Assembly (NCBI GenBank): GCA_905198475.1
Contig: CAJKCQ010000001.1
Location: forward strand, 1-64,000
Length of the DNA: 64,000 bases
Direction: 5' to 3'
From: an uncultured Sutterella sp.
GTDB taxonomy: Bacteria; Pseudomonadota; Gammaproteobacteria; Burkholderiales; Burkholderiaceae_F
Shown: in pieces, positions 49,745 through 59,223 of the stretch
How the letters are laid out: the number at the start of each line of letters is the position of its first letter
How positions within the stretch are numbered: the stretch's first letter is position 1
The notes under the pieces: model-generated
The model's database searches: none
Told to the model about the DNA's origin: nothing
What the model saw: only the letters and a program-made list of their open reading frames with translations
Program-made: the position numbers and the translations under genes

Positions 49745-52252
49745 ATGGCAAAGGTTCTCAAGTTCACCGCCTGCGCCGCCGCAGTCGCCGTCGCGCTCTA
49801 CGCCGCCGCGGGCTACGTCGGCGTGCCTTATGCGACGCGAACGGTCGTGGAGAAGACGGCGTCCGAAATGCTCGGCCGCACCGTCACGCTCAAGGACGTC
49901 ACCTTCAATCCCTGGACCTGGGTGTATGAGATCAAGGGGCTCGAGATTCCCGAGCCCGGCTCCGAGCCGCTCCTCAAGCTCGCGCTCCTGCGCATCGACG
50001 CTTCTTCGCAGACGCTCTTCAAGCTCGCTCCGGTTCTCGATGAGGTCACGATCGACGGCCTTCAGGTGAACGCCGTCATGAACGAAAAGAACAAAAAGGA
50101 CTTCGAGCGGCTCACGGGCGGCTCCGGCGATGCGGGGGCGAAGTCCTCGGGGTCGTCCTCCGCAGGCTCGTCGGGGCTGCCGAAGTTCGCGCTCTACAAC
50201 ATCTCGCTCACCAATTCGTCCCTGCGTTATCAGGACAAGGCCGCCGGGATCGACGAGTCGGTCACCGACCTCACGGTGAAGCTGCCCTTCGTCTCGACGA
50301 TGGAAAGTTCGAGCGAGAGCCTCGTGACGCCGGAGCTTTCGCTGAAGCTCAACGGCTCGCCCATCGAGGCGACGGGTTCGACGAAGCCCTTCGGCACCAC
50401 GCTTGAGGCGCAGCTCAACCTCAAGATCGCCTCGCTCGACGTCGGCGCGCTCGCACGCCTCGTGCCCGCACTGCAGGGCGACAAGCTCAAAGTCGCGGGC
50501 GCCAAGCTCTCGAGCGACCTCAACTTCATCTTCCGCAATCCCACGGGCGGCAAGCCCGCGAAGATGCTCCTCTCGGGGCGCACCACGCTCACGGACGTTT
50601 CGGTGACGCACAAGGGCGCCACGCTCGTCACGCTCCCGAAAGCGGACGTGACGGTGGGCGAAGTGGACCTCGTCGGCAGGAAGGCGGTGGTGCAGAACGT
50701 CACGGTTTCCGGACTCAAGGTCCGCGCGGCGAAGACGAAGTCCGGCATCAATCTCCTCGAGGCGGTCGAATCGGTCTCGGGGAGCCCGGCGGCCAAGTCG
50801 GGCAGCGCCGAACCCGCCTCGGGCTCGAGCTCCGGCCCGGACGCCGCCTGGTCGTGGCGCGTCGCCTCCGCCTCGCTCACGAACGCCGACCTTTCCTGGT
50901 CGGACGCGACGGTGAGCCCCGCGGCGAAGCTGGGGCTCTCGAACCTCAACGTCACGGTGAAGGACCTGTCGTCTGAAAAGAACCATGCGGGATCCTTCAC
51001 GGTCGCCGCGGACGCCCTCGGCGGGCACGTCGAGGCGTCGGGCACGGTCGCGCCCGCTCCGCTCGCGGTTGCCGCGGCGGTCCGCGGCTCGCGGCTCACG
51101 TTGAACGCCGCGGCGCCGTACGTGAAGGCGGCCCTCGGCGCGGACCTGCGCGCGGGGATCGCGTTCGACGTCAAGGCGGACGTGGGGGGCGGGAGCGCCA
51201 AGGCCTCCGGGTCGGCGACCGTCTCCGACCTGCTTCTGCGCCGAGGACAGACCACGATGGCGAGCGCGAAGACCGTCACGGTGAAGATCGCCGGCGTGGA
51301 CACCGCGAAGCGCTCGGCCGATGTTTCGCTCATTTCGGTCGCGAGCCCCCTCGTGAACGCCGTGATGACGAAGAAGGGCCTCAACTTCGCCGAGCTCGGC
51401 GGCACCTCCTCCGGCGACGGGAAGAAGGCGGAGGCGGCGAAGAGCGCCAAAGCGCAGGGCGCCGGCGCAGCGTGGAGCTGGAAGGTGGGCGAAGCCTCCG
51501 TCACGAACGGTACGCTGCGCTTGCGCGACGAATCCGTGAGGCCCGTCGCCTCGGCCGAAGTCCCGAAGCTCAACGTCGTCGTGAAGAACCTCTCCTCGGC
51601 GAAGGACAGCCTCGGCACGCTGAACCTCACGAGCGGGCTCGGCGGCGGGTCGCTCGCCGCCGCGGGCAAGGTCGGGATCTCGCCCCTTGCGGCCGACCTG
51701 GAGGTGAAGGGCTCGCAGATCGGACTCAAGCCCTTCTCGAGCCTCATGACCGCGTACGCGGGCGTGGGCGCGAAGGGCGGCTCCATCGACTCGACGGGAC
51801 GCCTCTCGCTGAAGACCGTGAAGGAGAAGACCGTCGCCGGTTGGAAGGGCGACCTTTCGCTCACCGGCCTCGACCTCACGACCGCTTCCGGCGCCGGCCT
51901 CATGAGCTGGAGGAAGGCCTCCCTCACCGGGGTGGATCTCGAGACCACCGAACCGCTCCACCTCGTCGTGACGAAGGCCGAAATCGACCAGCCCGCCGAG
52001 AAGCAGACGAAGGCCGTGCGCGAGATCGCCGGCATCGCCTCGCTCATCTCCTCGCTCACCGGCCGGGAGAAGACCGCCGAGAAGATCGAAAAGTACTCCG
52101 GGAAGCTCTCGGGCTCGATCGTCCTTGAGAACATCCGCTACGAGAACGGCAAGTTCTCCGCCGCGGGCGTCAGTGAAGCCTCGTTGGGCGGCCTCATCCT
52201 CGAGAAGCTCTCCTCGTCGGTCGGGGCGAAGCTCAACGCCACCTCGAAGTAG
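49745..52252 (+). CDS. DUF748/AsmA-like envelope protein
   Basis: 835 residues. The N-terminal membrane anchor or uncleaved signal (VLKFTACAAAVAVALYAAAG) is followed by VTLKDVTFNPWTWVYEIKGL, the conserved DUF748 opening, and long repeated beta-rich segments. Two internal blocks share the pattern AWSWRVASASLTNADLSWSD and AWSWKVGEASVTNGTLRLRD, showing duplication. Ser/Gly/Ala-rich linkers separate them. AsmA-like proteins span the periplasm and act in outer-membrane lipid homeostasis; a specific role here is not known. Start ATG 49745 has a GGGAGG site; MNQLIH at 49703 is the alternative. The C-terminus is simpler than in some longer relatives. Confidence 0.78.
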   Translation: MAKVLKFTACAAAVAVALYAAAGYVGVPYATRTVVEKTASEMLGRTVTLKDVTFNPWTWVYEIKGLEIPEPGSEPLLKLALLRIDASSQTLFKLAPVLDEVTIDGLQVNAVMNEKNKKDFERLTGGSGDAGAKSSGSSSAGSSGLPKFALYNISLTNSSLRYQDKAAGIDESVTDLTVKLPFVSTMESSSESLVTPELSLKLNGSPIEATGSTKPFGTTLEAQLNLKIASLDVGALARLVPALQGDKLKVAGAKLSSDLNFIFRNPTGGKPAKMLLSGRTTLTDVSVTHKGATLVTLPKADVTVGEVDLVGRKAVVQNVTVSGLKVRAAKTKSGINLLEAVESVSGSPAAKSGSAEPASGSSSGPDAAWSWRVASASLTNADLSWSDATVSPAAKLGLSNLNVTVKDLSSEKNHAGSFTVAADALGGHVEASGTVAPAPLAVAAAVRGSRLTLNAAAPYVKAALGADLRAGIAFDVKADVGGGSAKASGSATVSDLLLRRGQTTMASAKTVTVKIAGVDTAKRSADVSLISVASPLVNAVMTKKGLNFAELGGTSSGDGKKAEAAKSAKAQGAGAAWSWKVGEASVTNGTLRLRDESVRPVASAEVPKLNVVVKNLSSAKDSLGTLNLTSGLGGGSLAAAGKVGISPLAADLEVKGSQIGLKPFSSLMTAYAGVGAKGGSIDSTGRLSLKTVKEKTVAGWKGDLSLTGLDLTTASGAGLMSWRKASLTGVDLETTEPLHLVVTKAEIDQPAEKQTKAVREIAGIASLISSLTGREKTAEKIEKYSGKLSGSIVLENIRYENGKFSAAGVSEASLGGLILEKLSSSVGAKLNATSK

Positions 52253-52376
52253 CCTCCGCTCCTCCCGCCCCGGCCGCCCGCCGGAGCGGGAGCTCGGTGC
52301 GCCGGGCTTGATTGACCGGCGGATGGGACAAAAAGAAGCTGAGGCGGCCTTCATCGGCCGTCGGTCCCCGGACAGC

Positions 52377-52410
52377 AAAAAACCCGAATCGTCCTTGAAC
52401 GATTCGGGTT
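52377..52410 (-). terminator. Intrinsic terminator of tRNA-Thr
   Basis: On the minus strand AACCCGAATCG pairs with CGATTCGGGTT, followed by TTTTG, just after the tRNA 3' end. Confidence 0.93.
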
Positions 52411-52418
52411 TGAATTCG

Positions 52419-52494
52419 TGGTGCCGGAGAAGAGATTTGAACTCCCGACCTTCGCATTACGAATGCGCTGCTCTACCAGCTGAGCTACACCGGC
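52419..52494 (-). tRNA. tRNA-Thr (anticodon CGT)
   Basis: 76 nt with encoded CCA. D-arm GCTCAGCTGGTAGAGC, anticodon loop TTCGTAA within CGCA/TGCG, T-arm GGGAGTTCAAATCTC with T-loop TTCAAAT. It is close to E. coli tRNA-Thr(CGT). The acceptor stem has one T-T mismatch at the sixth pair. Confidence 0.93.
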
Positions 52495-52542
52495 ATCTCT
52501 CGATCTTCGAAGCTTGCTCAGCCTCGGGATCGGAGGAGGTGA

Positions 52543-52571
52543 ATTATGCAGATGAAAAACCGGAACGGCAA
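52543..52571 (-). promoter_or_regulatory. Promoter of tRNA-Thr
   Basis: TTGCCG (52571-52566), 17-bp spacer, CATAAT (52548-52543); start of transcription about 40 bp before the tRNA. The remaining bases up to tsaE hold only a TAGAAT near 52693 as a possible -10 for tsaE. Confidence 0.6.
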
Positions 52572-52765
52572 GAGTGATTTACATTTTGTTACATTCAGTC
52601 GCAATCCTCCACCCGTCCGCACCGCCGCGCGGTTCGGCCCGGACGACCTCGGCGGACCTCACTCCCGGTGTGCGGGCGTCCCCGCGGGCCGCTTAGAATG
52701 ATAAGTTTCCGCGCCCGTCCGAAGCGGACGCCCTCCATCAACGCGCTCTCCCGTGAGGCCGATTC

Positions 52766-53272
52766 GTGACCGAACCCCTAACCGCCCGACTTCCCTCCCC
52801 CGAGGACACCGACCGCATGGGCGGCGCGCTCGCCCGGGCGCTTACCGAAGCGAAGCCTGAAATCGACGGCGCGGGGCTCGCTCTGCGCCTCGAAGGAGAT
52901 CTCGGCGCGGGGAAGACGAGCCTCGTGCGTGCGGCGCTCCGTGCGCTCGGCTGGTCGGGCCCGGTGAAGAGCCCGACCTTCACGCTCCTCGAGACCTACG
53001 CGCTTGCCGGGTTCGTCTTCAACCACTTCGACTTCTACCGGTTCGAGACGCCCGAGGAGTTCGACGACGCGGGCTTTTCCGAGGAGTTCGGGCCGGGGCG
53101 CGTCTGCGCGACCGAGTGGAGCGTGCGCGCCGAACCGTTTCTGCCGCCCGCAGACCTGATCGTCGCGCTCGCGCCCGAAGGGCTCGGGCGCGTGATCGAG
53201 GTGCGGGCCGCCACCCCCGCCGGCGAAGTAGTGCTCGAAGGACTGAGGAAGGCATGGAACGGCGCCGTCTGA
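52766..53272 (+). CDS. tsaE: tRNA t6A biosynthesis ATPase TsaE
   Basis: 168 residues. P-loop LEGDLGAGKTSLVRAAL, switch SPTFTLLETYAL, HFDFYRFETPEEF and the Trp motif ATEWSVRAEPFLP. Works with TsaB/TsaD in making N6-threonylcarbamoyladenosine; the Sua5-type gene supplying the threonylcarbamoyl-AMP is also in this window. The start is GTG 52766. It overlaps the amidase gene by 19 bp, as tsaE-amiC commonly do. Confidence 0.93.
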   Translation: MTEPLTARLPSPEDTDRMGGALARALTEAKPEIDGAGLALRLEGDLGAGKTSLVRAALRALGWSGPVKSPTFTLLETYALAGFVFNHFDFYRFETPEEFDDAGFSEEFGPGRVCATEWSVRAEPFLPPADLIVALAPEGLGRVIEVRAATPAGEVVLEGLRKAWNGAV

Positions 53273-54606
53273 TCGCCGCCGCGGGCGGCACGCTGCTCTT
53301 TTCGCTCGCCCCCTGGCAGATCGCCGAAGGGGCGAAGCTCGTCAACGTGCGCATGTGGCCCGCCGAGGAGTACACGCGCGTCACAATCGAAACGGACGTT
53401 CCGCTCAAGTTCAAGCACTTCATGCTGCGCTCGGGCTCGCCCATCCGGCTCGTGATCGACATCGAAGGACTCGCGCTCACCGAGCGCGTGAAGCGCCTGA
53501 TCGCCGACGTGAAGCCCGACGATCCGTACATCGGCGCGATGCGCATCGGGCAGTTCAAGCCCGGCGTGCTGCGCCTCGTAATGGACTTGAAGACCGACGT
53601 AAAGCCCGAGGTCTTTCTGCTCAAGCCCTTCGCGAACTACAAGTACCGCCTCGTCTTCGACGTCTACCCGGCGCATCCGCGCGACGCGATCGGGCGGATC
53701 CTTTCGGGTTCGGAGGACACCTCGGACGCGGGCGACCTGATCAACTCGGGTGCTGCAGCCGATCCCCTGGGAGACGTCCTCGCGGGCCTCACGACGCCAT
53801 CTTCGGGCGGCGCGAAGCCCCAGACCGGAAGCAGCCTCCCGGCGAAGACCGCCCCGAGCAAGCCCGCGCAGACCGCCAAGAGCTTCGCGAAGAAGTCCGA
53901 CGACGACACCGTCGTGATCGTGATTGATCCGGGCCACGGCGGCGAGGATCCGGGCGCGATCGGGCGCCGCCGGACCCAGGAGAAGACGGTGGTGCTGCAG
54001 ATCGCGCGGCGCCTTGTCGCCCTGATCGGGAAGGAGCCCGGCATGAAGGCGGTGATGACGCGCAACTCCGACCACTTCGTGAGCCTCGGCGGGCGCGTCG
54101 CGATCGCGCGGCGCGTGCGTGCGCACCTCCTCGTGAGCATCCACGCCGACGCCTGGGTGAAGAGCACCGCACGCGGCTCCTCGGTCTTCGCGCTCTCGCA
54201 GAAGGGCGCCACGTCCGCGGCGGCCCGCTGGCTCGCGAAGAGCCAGAACGAATCCGACCTGATCGGCGGCGTGAACATCACGACCGTCAACAAGCAGGTG
54301 GCGAGCGTGCTCGTGGACATGACCTCGTCCTGGACGATCAGCTACAGCCTCGGGCTCGGCTCGGCCGTGCTCCAGGAGCTCGCCGACGTGAACAAGCTCC
54401 ACAAGGGCCGCGTCGAGCAGGCGGGCTTCGCCGTGCTGAAGGGCCAGGGCATCCCCTCGATCCTCGTCGAGACGGCGTTCATCTCCAACCCGACCGAGGA
54501 GCAGCTCCTCAAGAACGCCTCGCACCAACAGAAGCTCGCGCAGGCGATCCTCACCGGGATCAAGAAGCAGCTCGCAGCCGACAAAACCCTCACGCGCCAG
54601 GGCTGA
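53254..54606 (+). CDS. amiC: N-acetylmuramoyl-L-alanine amidase (AmiC-type)
   Basis: A 450-residue periplasmic amidase that splits septal peptidoglycan for daughter-cell separation. Residues 1-27 are an export signal with a twin-arginine start (MERRRLIAAAGG), as AmiC uses Tat. The AMIN domain covers about 30-150 (VNVRMWPAEEYTRVTIETDV), a Lys/Ser/Pro linker about 185-225, and the amidase_3 domain follows with zinc sites VIDPGHGGEDPGAIG and SIHADAW and catalytic Glu in LVETAFISNP. ATG 53254 with GAGGAAGG upstream, inside the end of tsaE. Confidence 0.93.
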   Translation: MERRRLIAAAGGTLLFSLAPWQIAEGAKLVNVRMWPAEEYTRVTIETDVPLKFKHFMLRSGSPIRLVIDIEGLALTERVKRLIADVKPDDPYIGAMRIGQFKPGVLRLVMDLKTDVKPEVFLLKPFANYKYRLVFDVYPAHPRDAIGRILSGSEDTSDAGDLINSGAAADPLGDVLAGLTTPSSGGAKPQTGSSLPAKTAPSKPAQTAKSFAKKSDDDTVVIVIDPGHGGEDPGAIGRRRTQEKTVVLQIARRLVALIGKEPGMKAVMTRNSDHFVSLGGRVAIARRVRAHLLVSIHADAWVKSTARGSSVFALSQKGATSAAARWLAKSQNESDLIGGVNITTVNKQVASVLVDMTSSWTISYSLGLGSAVLQELADVNKLHKGRVEQAGFAVLKGQGIPSILVETAFISNPTEEQLLKNASHQQKLAQAILTGIKKQLAADKTLTRQG

Positions 54607-54801
54607 GGGCCCCATTCGGAGCGCCTCGACCGAGACCGCCCCCGGCCATTACAATGCGCACATCTCAAACCTCTGAGCGGCGCGCCCGCTCCGGTCAACA
54701 CGGAGCCTCCGTCGAGGCGCCTCCCCGCCCAAACGCGGGGGCGGCGGGACCTCCGGAGCCGCGGGCGCGACCGTCCATTTCCATCCTTGGAGTGAAACGC
54801 A

Positions 54802-55866
54802 ATGGCTCTTGTTTCCATGCGCCAGCTGCTCGACCACGCAGCTGAAAACGGCTACGGCATTCCCGCCTTCAACGTCAACAACCTCGAGCAGGTTCAGGCC
54901 ATCATGGCCGCGGCGAGCGAAGTCGGCGCGCCGGTGATCATGCAGGCCTCCGCGGGCGCGCGCAAGTACGCCGGCGAGTCGTTTCTGCGCCACCTGATCG
55001 AGGCGGCCGTTGAAGCCTATCCGGACGTTCCCGTCTGCATGCACCAGGACCACGGCCAGAGCCCGGCGGTCTGCCAGGGCGCCATCCGCTCGGGCTTCAC
55101 CTCGGTGATGATGGACGGCTCGCTCATGAGCGACGGCAAGACCATCTCCACCTACGAGTACAACGTGGACGTCACGCGCCGCGTGGTCGAGATGGCCCAC
55201 TGCATCGGCGTTTCGGTCGAAGGCGAGATCGGCTGCCTCGGCTCGCTCGAGACGATGCGCGGCGACAAGGAGGACGGGCACGGCACGGATGCCACGATGA
55301 CCCGCGACCAGCTCCTCACGGATCCGGACCAGGCGGCCGAGTTTGCGCGCATCACGCAGATCGACGCCCTCGCGATCGCGATCGGCACCTCGCACGGCGC
55401 CTACAAGTTCACGCGCCGCCCCACCGGCGAGATCCTCTCGATCGACCGCGTGAAGGAGATCCACGCCCGTCTGCCCAACACCCACCTCGTGATGCACGGC
55501 TCCTCGTCCGTGCCGCAGGAGTACCTCGCCGAGATCCGCGAGTTCGGCGGCGACATGCGCGAAACCTACGGCGTGCCCGTCGAGGAGATTCAGAAGGCCA
55601 TTCAGCACGGCGTGCGCAAGGTGAACATCGACACCGACATTCGCCTGGCGATGACGGCCGCGATGCGCCGCTACCTCGTCGAAAATCCCTCTGCCTTTGA
55701 TCCGCGCGGCTACCTCAAGGCCGCCCGCAACGCCGCCAAGGAGCTCTGCCGCTCGCGCTACCTCGCCTTCGGCTGCGAAGGTCAGGGCGCGAAGATCAAG
55801 CCCATTGCGCTCGAGAAGATCGCGGCGAAGTACGCCGACGGCACGCTGCGCCAGAACGTGATCTGA
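54802..55866 (+). CDS. fba: Class II fructose-bisphosphate aldolase
   Basis: 354 residues; zinc aldolase of glycolysis/gluconeogenesis. Zinc and catalytic motifs: [15 protein letters not shown] (HxDH), [33 protein letters not shown] and [12 protein letters not shown]. The length and [15 protein letters not shown] region match the Calvin-cycle-type/beta-proteobacterial subgroup. A TACAAT at 54650-54655 may be the -10. A terminator follows. Confidence 0.95.
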   Translation: MALVSMRQLLDHAAENGYGIPAFNVNNLEQVQAIMAAASEVGAPVIMQASAGARKYAGESFLRHLIEAAVEAYPDVPVCMHQDHGQSPAVCQGAIRSGFTSVMMDGSLMSDGKTISTYEYNVDVTRRVVEMAHCIGVSVEGEIGCLGSLETMRGDKEDGHGTDATMTRDQLLTDPDQAAEFARITQIDALAIAIGTSHGAYKFTRRPTGEILSIDRVKEIHARLPNTHLVMHGSSSVPQEYLAEIREFGGDMRETYGVPVEEIQKAIQHGVRKVNIDTDIRLAMTAAMRRYLVENPSAFDPRGYLKAARNAAKELCRSRYLAFGCEGQGAKIKPIALEKIAAKYADGTLRQNVI

Positions 55867-55893
55867 TCCGCCCCGTTCGCAAGATAAATGCCC

Positions 55894-55942
55894 AGGCGCG
55901 CACTTCGGAAGCTCTCCAACGCTTCCCGGGGGCGCGCCTTTT
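55894..55942 (+). terminator. Intrinsic terminator of fba
   Basis: AGGCGCGC pairs with GCGCGCCT, with an inner GAAGC/GCTTC pair, followed by TTTC. Confidence 0.8.
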
Positions 55943-55966
55943 CGTCACTCTCCGGCTGCAATCTTC

Positions 55967-56380
55967 ATGACTGAGAAGAACCCATCCTCCGCCGAGGCGC
56001 TCAAGGGCAAGAAGGGGCTGCGGCGCCTCCTCAACGCCACGCGCTACTCCTGGCAGGGCATCCGCGCGGGCTTCACGCACGAAGCGGCCTTCCGCGAGGA
56101 GTGCCTGCTCGCCCTCGTCCTCATTCCCGTGGCGCTGCTGCTGCCCGTGACGCTCCTCGAGAAGGTGATCCTCATCAATTCGGTGCTCTTCCTGCTGTTG
56201 GTCGAGATCCTCAACTCCGCCGTCGAGGCGGTGGTGGACCGCATCGGCATGGAGATCCATCCGCTCGCGGGGCGCGCGAAGGACATGGGCAGCGCCGCCG
56301 TGCTCTTCGCCCTCATCATGGGCGGCGTCGCCTGGGCCTTCATCGCCCTGCCCGCGCTCTGGCGCCTTCTTGCGGGCTGA
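55967..56380 (+). CDS. dgkA: Diacylglycerol kinase
   Basis: A 137-residue trimeric inner-membrane kinase that recycles diacylglycerol to phosphatidic acid. It has a surface helix (RRLLNATRYSWQGIRAGFTH), a conserved Glu in EAAFREE, three membrane helices and the active-site EILNSAVEAVVDRIG. It is slightly longer at the N-terminus than E. coli DgkA. Confidence 0.95.
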   Translation: MTEKNPSSAEALKGKKGLRRLLNATRYSWQGIRAGFTHEAAFREECLLALVLIPVALLLPVTLLEKVILINSVLFLLLVEILNSAVEAVVDRIGMEIHPLAGRAKDMGSAAVLFALIMGGVAWAFIALPALWRLLAG

Positions 56381-56501
56381 GCGAGCGCAAACCGCGTTGG
56401 GTGGTTTCACCGGCCCGCCGGGAGCGGGCCGCCCGCGGCACCCTTAAAATCATCGTTTCGACGACCTTTTTTCTTTCACCCTTCAGGGGAGGCAATTTCC
56501 A

Positions 56502-57395
56502 ATGCCCGGTCTTTCCAAGACGAACATTCCGTCCCTCAAGCAGATCTACAGCGGCAAGGTCCGCGACTGCTACGAAGTGGGCTCCGACAAGCTTCTGCAG
56601 GTCGCGAGCGACCGCATCTCGGCCTTCGACGTGATCCTCGGCGACCCGATCCCCGGCAAGGGCAAGGTCCTCACCGCGCTCACGAACTTCTGGTTCGAAA
56701 AGCTCAAGGACGTGATTCCGAACCACCTCACCGGCATCGATCCGAAGACGGTCGTCAAGCCCGAGGAGATACCCCAGGTCGACGGCCGCGCCGTCGTCTG
56801 CAAGCGCCTCAAGCCGATCCTCATCGAGTGCGTCGCGCGCGGCTACATCATCGGCGGCGGATGGAAGGACTACCAGGCGACCGGCGAAGTCTGCGGCATC
56901 AAGCTCCCGGCGGGCCTGCGCCAGGCCGAAAAGCTCCCCGAGCCGATCTTCACCCCGGCCGCCAAGGCCGAGCTCGGCACGCACGACGAAAACATCTCCT
57001 ACGACCGCGTCGTTGAGATGTACGGCGAGAAGGTCGCGCGCACGATCAAGAACGCCACCCTCGAGCTCTACAAGCGCGCCTCTGAGTACGCCCTCACGAA
57101 GGGCATCATCATCGCCGACACGAAGTTCGAGTTCGGCCTTGACGAGAACGGCAACGTCCTCCTGATGGACGAAGTCCTCACGCCCGATTCGAGCCGCTTC
57201 TGGCCGGCCGACTCCTACGAGGTCGGCACGTCCCCGAAGAGCTTCGACAAGCAGTACATCCGCGACTGGCTTGAAACCCAGCCCTGGAACAAGCGTCCGC
57301 CCGCTCCGAAGATTCCCGCCGAGGTGATCGAGAAGACGGCCGACAAGTACCGCGAGGCGCTTCGCCGTCTGACCGGCACGGACATCGAGCCGTAA
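56502..57395 (+). CDS. purC: SAICAR synthase
   Basis: 297 residues; joins aspartate to CAIR in purine synthesis. It has [13 protein letters not shown], the ATP/CAIR motifs [20 protein letters not shown] and [15 protein letters not shown], and [19 protein letters not shown]. It is the longer type seen in many beta-proteobacteria. A strong AGGGGAGGC site precedes ATG 56502. purE and purK follow in the same direction. Confidence 0.96.
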   Translation: MPGLSKTNIPSLKQIYSGKVRDCYEVGSDKLLQVASDRISAFDVILGDPIPGKGKVLTALTNFWFEKLKDVIPNHLTGIDPKTVVKPEEIPQVDGRAVVCKRLKPILIECVARGYIIGGGWKDYQATGEVCGIKLPAGLRQAEKLPEPIFTPAAKAELGTHDENISYDRVVEMYGEKVARTIKNATLELYKRASEYALTKGIIIADTKFEFGLDENGNVLLMDEVLTPDSSRFWPADSYEVGTSPKSFDKQYIRDWLETQPWNKRPPAPKIPAEVIEKTADKYREALRRLTGTDIEP

Positions 57396-57496
57396 CCGGA
57401 CCCTCCCGGCTCCTACAATCCGACACCCGCGGCCGCCGCTCTCCCTCACCGGAGTCCGGCGGCCGGGCGTTTTCCAGAGAACCGTTTTTTCTCCAA

Positions 57497-58018
57497 ATGA
57501 ACACCATGGATCAGAGCACCCAGACTCCCCTCGTCGGCATTCTGATGGGCAGCAACTCCGACTGGGAGGTGATGAAGAACGCCGCCCAGATGCTCAAGGA
57601 CTTCGGCGTCCCCTTCGAAGCGCGCGTCGTGAGCGCGCACCGCATGCCCGATGAAATGTTCGAGTACGCCGAGAAGGCGGCCGAACGCGGCATCCGCGTG
57701 ATCATTGCGGGCGCGGGCGGTGCGGCGCACCTTCCCGGCATGCTCGCCGCCAAATGCACGCTCCCCGTGTGCGGCGTGCCCGTGCCTTCGAAGTATCTGC
57801 GCGGCGTGGACAGCCTCCACTCGATCGTGCAGATGCCCAAGGGCGTTCCGGTCGCGACCTTCGCGATCGGCGAGGCCGGCGCCGCCAACGCCGCGCTCTA
57901 CGCCTGCCAGATTCTCGCGCTCACGGACGCCGGTCTCTTGCGCCGCCTCGCGGACTTCCGCATCGCGCAGAACGCCAAGGCCCGCGCGATGACGCTGCCC
58001 CTCGAGACGCTCGCCTGA
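57497..58018 (+). CDS. purE: N5-CAIR mutase
   Basis: 173 residues; converts N5-CAIR (from PurK) to CAIR (used by PurC). It has [15 protein letters not shown], the SAHRMPDEM substrate loop and the [16 protein letters not shown] glycine loop. ATG 57497 or the ATG at 57506 could start it. 23 bp before purK, clearly one operon. Confidence 0.96.
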   Translation: MNTMDQSTQTPLVGILMGSNSDWEVMKNAAQMLKDFGVPFEARVVSAHRMPDEMFEYAEKAAERGIRVIIAGAGGAAHLPGMLAAKCTLPVCGVPVPSKYLRGVDSLHSIVQMPKGVPVATFAIGEAGAANAALYACQILALTDAGLLRRLADFRIAQNAKARAMTLPLETLA

Positions 58019-58041
58019 TTCCCTGAAGGAGACTTCTGAAG

Positions 58042-59223
58042 ATGACCACTCCCCGCACGCTTCTGCCGGGCGCGACGCTCGGCCTCTTGGGCGGCGGCCA
58101 GCTCGGACGCATGTTCTCCGAAGCGGCCGCCCGCATGGGCTACCACGTCGTCGTGCTCGAACCCCATGCGCCTTCGCCCGCGGGCGAAGTCTCCTCGGCG
58201 CAGATCGCCGCGGCCTACGACGCCGCCGACGGCCTCGACGAGCTCGCCCGCCGCGTCGCCGCCGTGACGACGGAGTTTGAGAACGTCCCGGCCGGGAGCC
58301 TGAAGCGCCTCGCCGAGGCGGGCGTCGTCACCGCGCCGCACGCCGACGCGGTCGCCGCCACGCAGGACCGCAACGTCGAGAAGGCCTTCATCGAAAGCGC
58401 CGGGGTGCCGACGGCCCCGCACCGCGCCGTGCGCACCGCCGCCGACGTCGAGGCGCTCTCCGAGGACCTCTTCCCCGGCATCCTGAAGACCGCCCGGCTC
58501 GGCTACGACGGCAAGGGCCAGGCGCGCGTCGCCGACCGCGCCGAAGCGCTCGCTGCCTGGGAGAAGTTCGGCCGCACGGACTGCGTCCTTGAGAAGCGCC
58601 TCGCGCTCAAGACCGAAGTGTCGGTGATCATCTGCCGCAATCCGCAGGGCGAGAGCCGCGTCTTCCCGGTCTGCGAGAACCACCACCGGAACGGCATCCT
58701 CGCCTACACCGTGATGCCCGCGCGCATCGACGCCGCGCTCGCCGAAAAGGCGCAGGCGTTCGCCCGCAGCATCGCCGACCACCTGCACTACGTGGGCGTG
58801 CTCTGCGTCGAGCTCTTCGTCCTCGAGGACGGCACGGTGCTCGCAAATGAACTCGCGCCCCGCCCCCACAACTCCGGCCACGCGACGATCGAGGCGTGCG
58901 CCACCTCCCAGTACGAGGAGCAGGTGCGCGCGATGGCGGGGCTCCCCTTGGGCGACACCACGCAGATCGCCCCGGCCGTGATGCTCAACCTCCTCGGCGA
59001 CCTCTGGTTCGACGAGAAGGACGCTCACGTGACGCCCTCCTGGGAGAAGCTTCTCGCGCTCCCGGGCGTGAAGCTCCACCTCTACGGCAAGGCCGAGGCG
59101 CGCCGCGCCCGCAAGATGGGCCACGTGACGGTGTTGGGGGCCACGCAGGCCGAAGCCCTCGAACGGGCTCACGAAGCGGCCCGCATCCTCGATCTTCCCT
59201 TCGCCGAAGAGCTCACGCAATGA
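58042..59223 (+). CDS. purK: N5-carboxyaminoimidazole ribonucleotide synthase
   Basis: A 393-residue ATP-grasp enzyme. GLLGGGQLGRMFSEAA at the start, DVEALSEDLFPGILKTARLGYDGKGQ in the ATP-grasp core, NELAPRPHNSGHATIEA at the active site. An ATG GTG-like end overlaps the next gene: its TGA shares four bases (ATGA) with the Sua5-type start, so translation is coupled. Confidence 0.96.
   Translation: MTTPRTLLPGATLGLLGGGQLGRMFSEAAARMGYHVVVLEPHAPSPAGEVSSAQIAAAYDAADGLDELARRVAAVTTEFENVPAGSLKRLAEAGVVTAPHADAVAATQDRNVEKAFIESAGVPTAPHRAVRTAADVEALSEDLFPGILKTARLGYDGKGQARVADRAEALAAWEKFGRTDCVLEKRLALKTEVSVIICRNPQGESRVFPVCENHHRNGILAYTVMPARIDAALAEKAQAFARSIADHLHYVGVLCVELFVLEDGTVLANELAPRPHNSGHATIEACATSQYEEQVRAMAGLPLGDTTQIAPAVMLNLLGDLWFDEKDAHVTPSWEKLLALPGVKLHLYGKAEARRARKMGHVTVLGATQAEALERAHEAARILDLPFAEELTQ

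Noticed and set aside
49493..52378. 961-codon minus-strand open frame
   Set aside because: Antisense of the DUF748 gene; Arg/Glu/Gly-rich with no recognisable fold. The plus frame has a signal anchor and the DUF748 opening.
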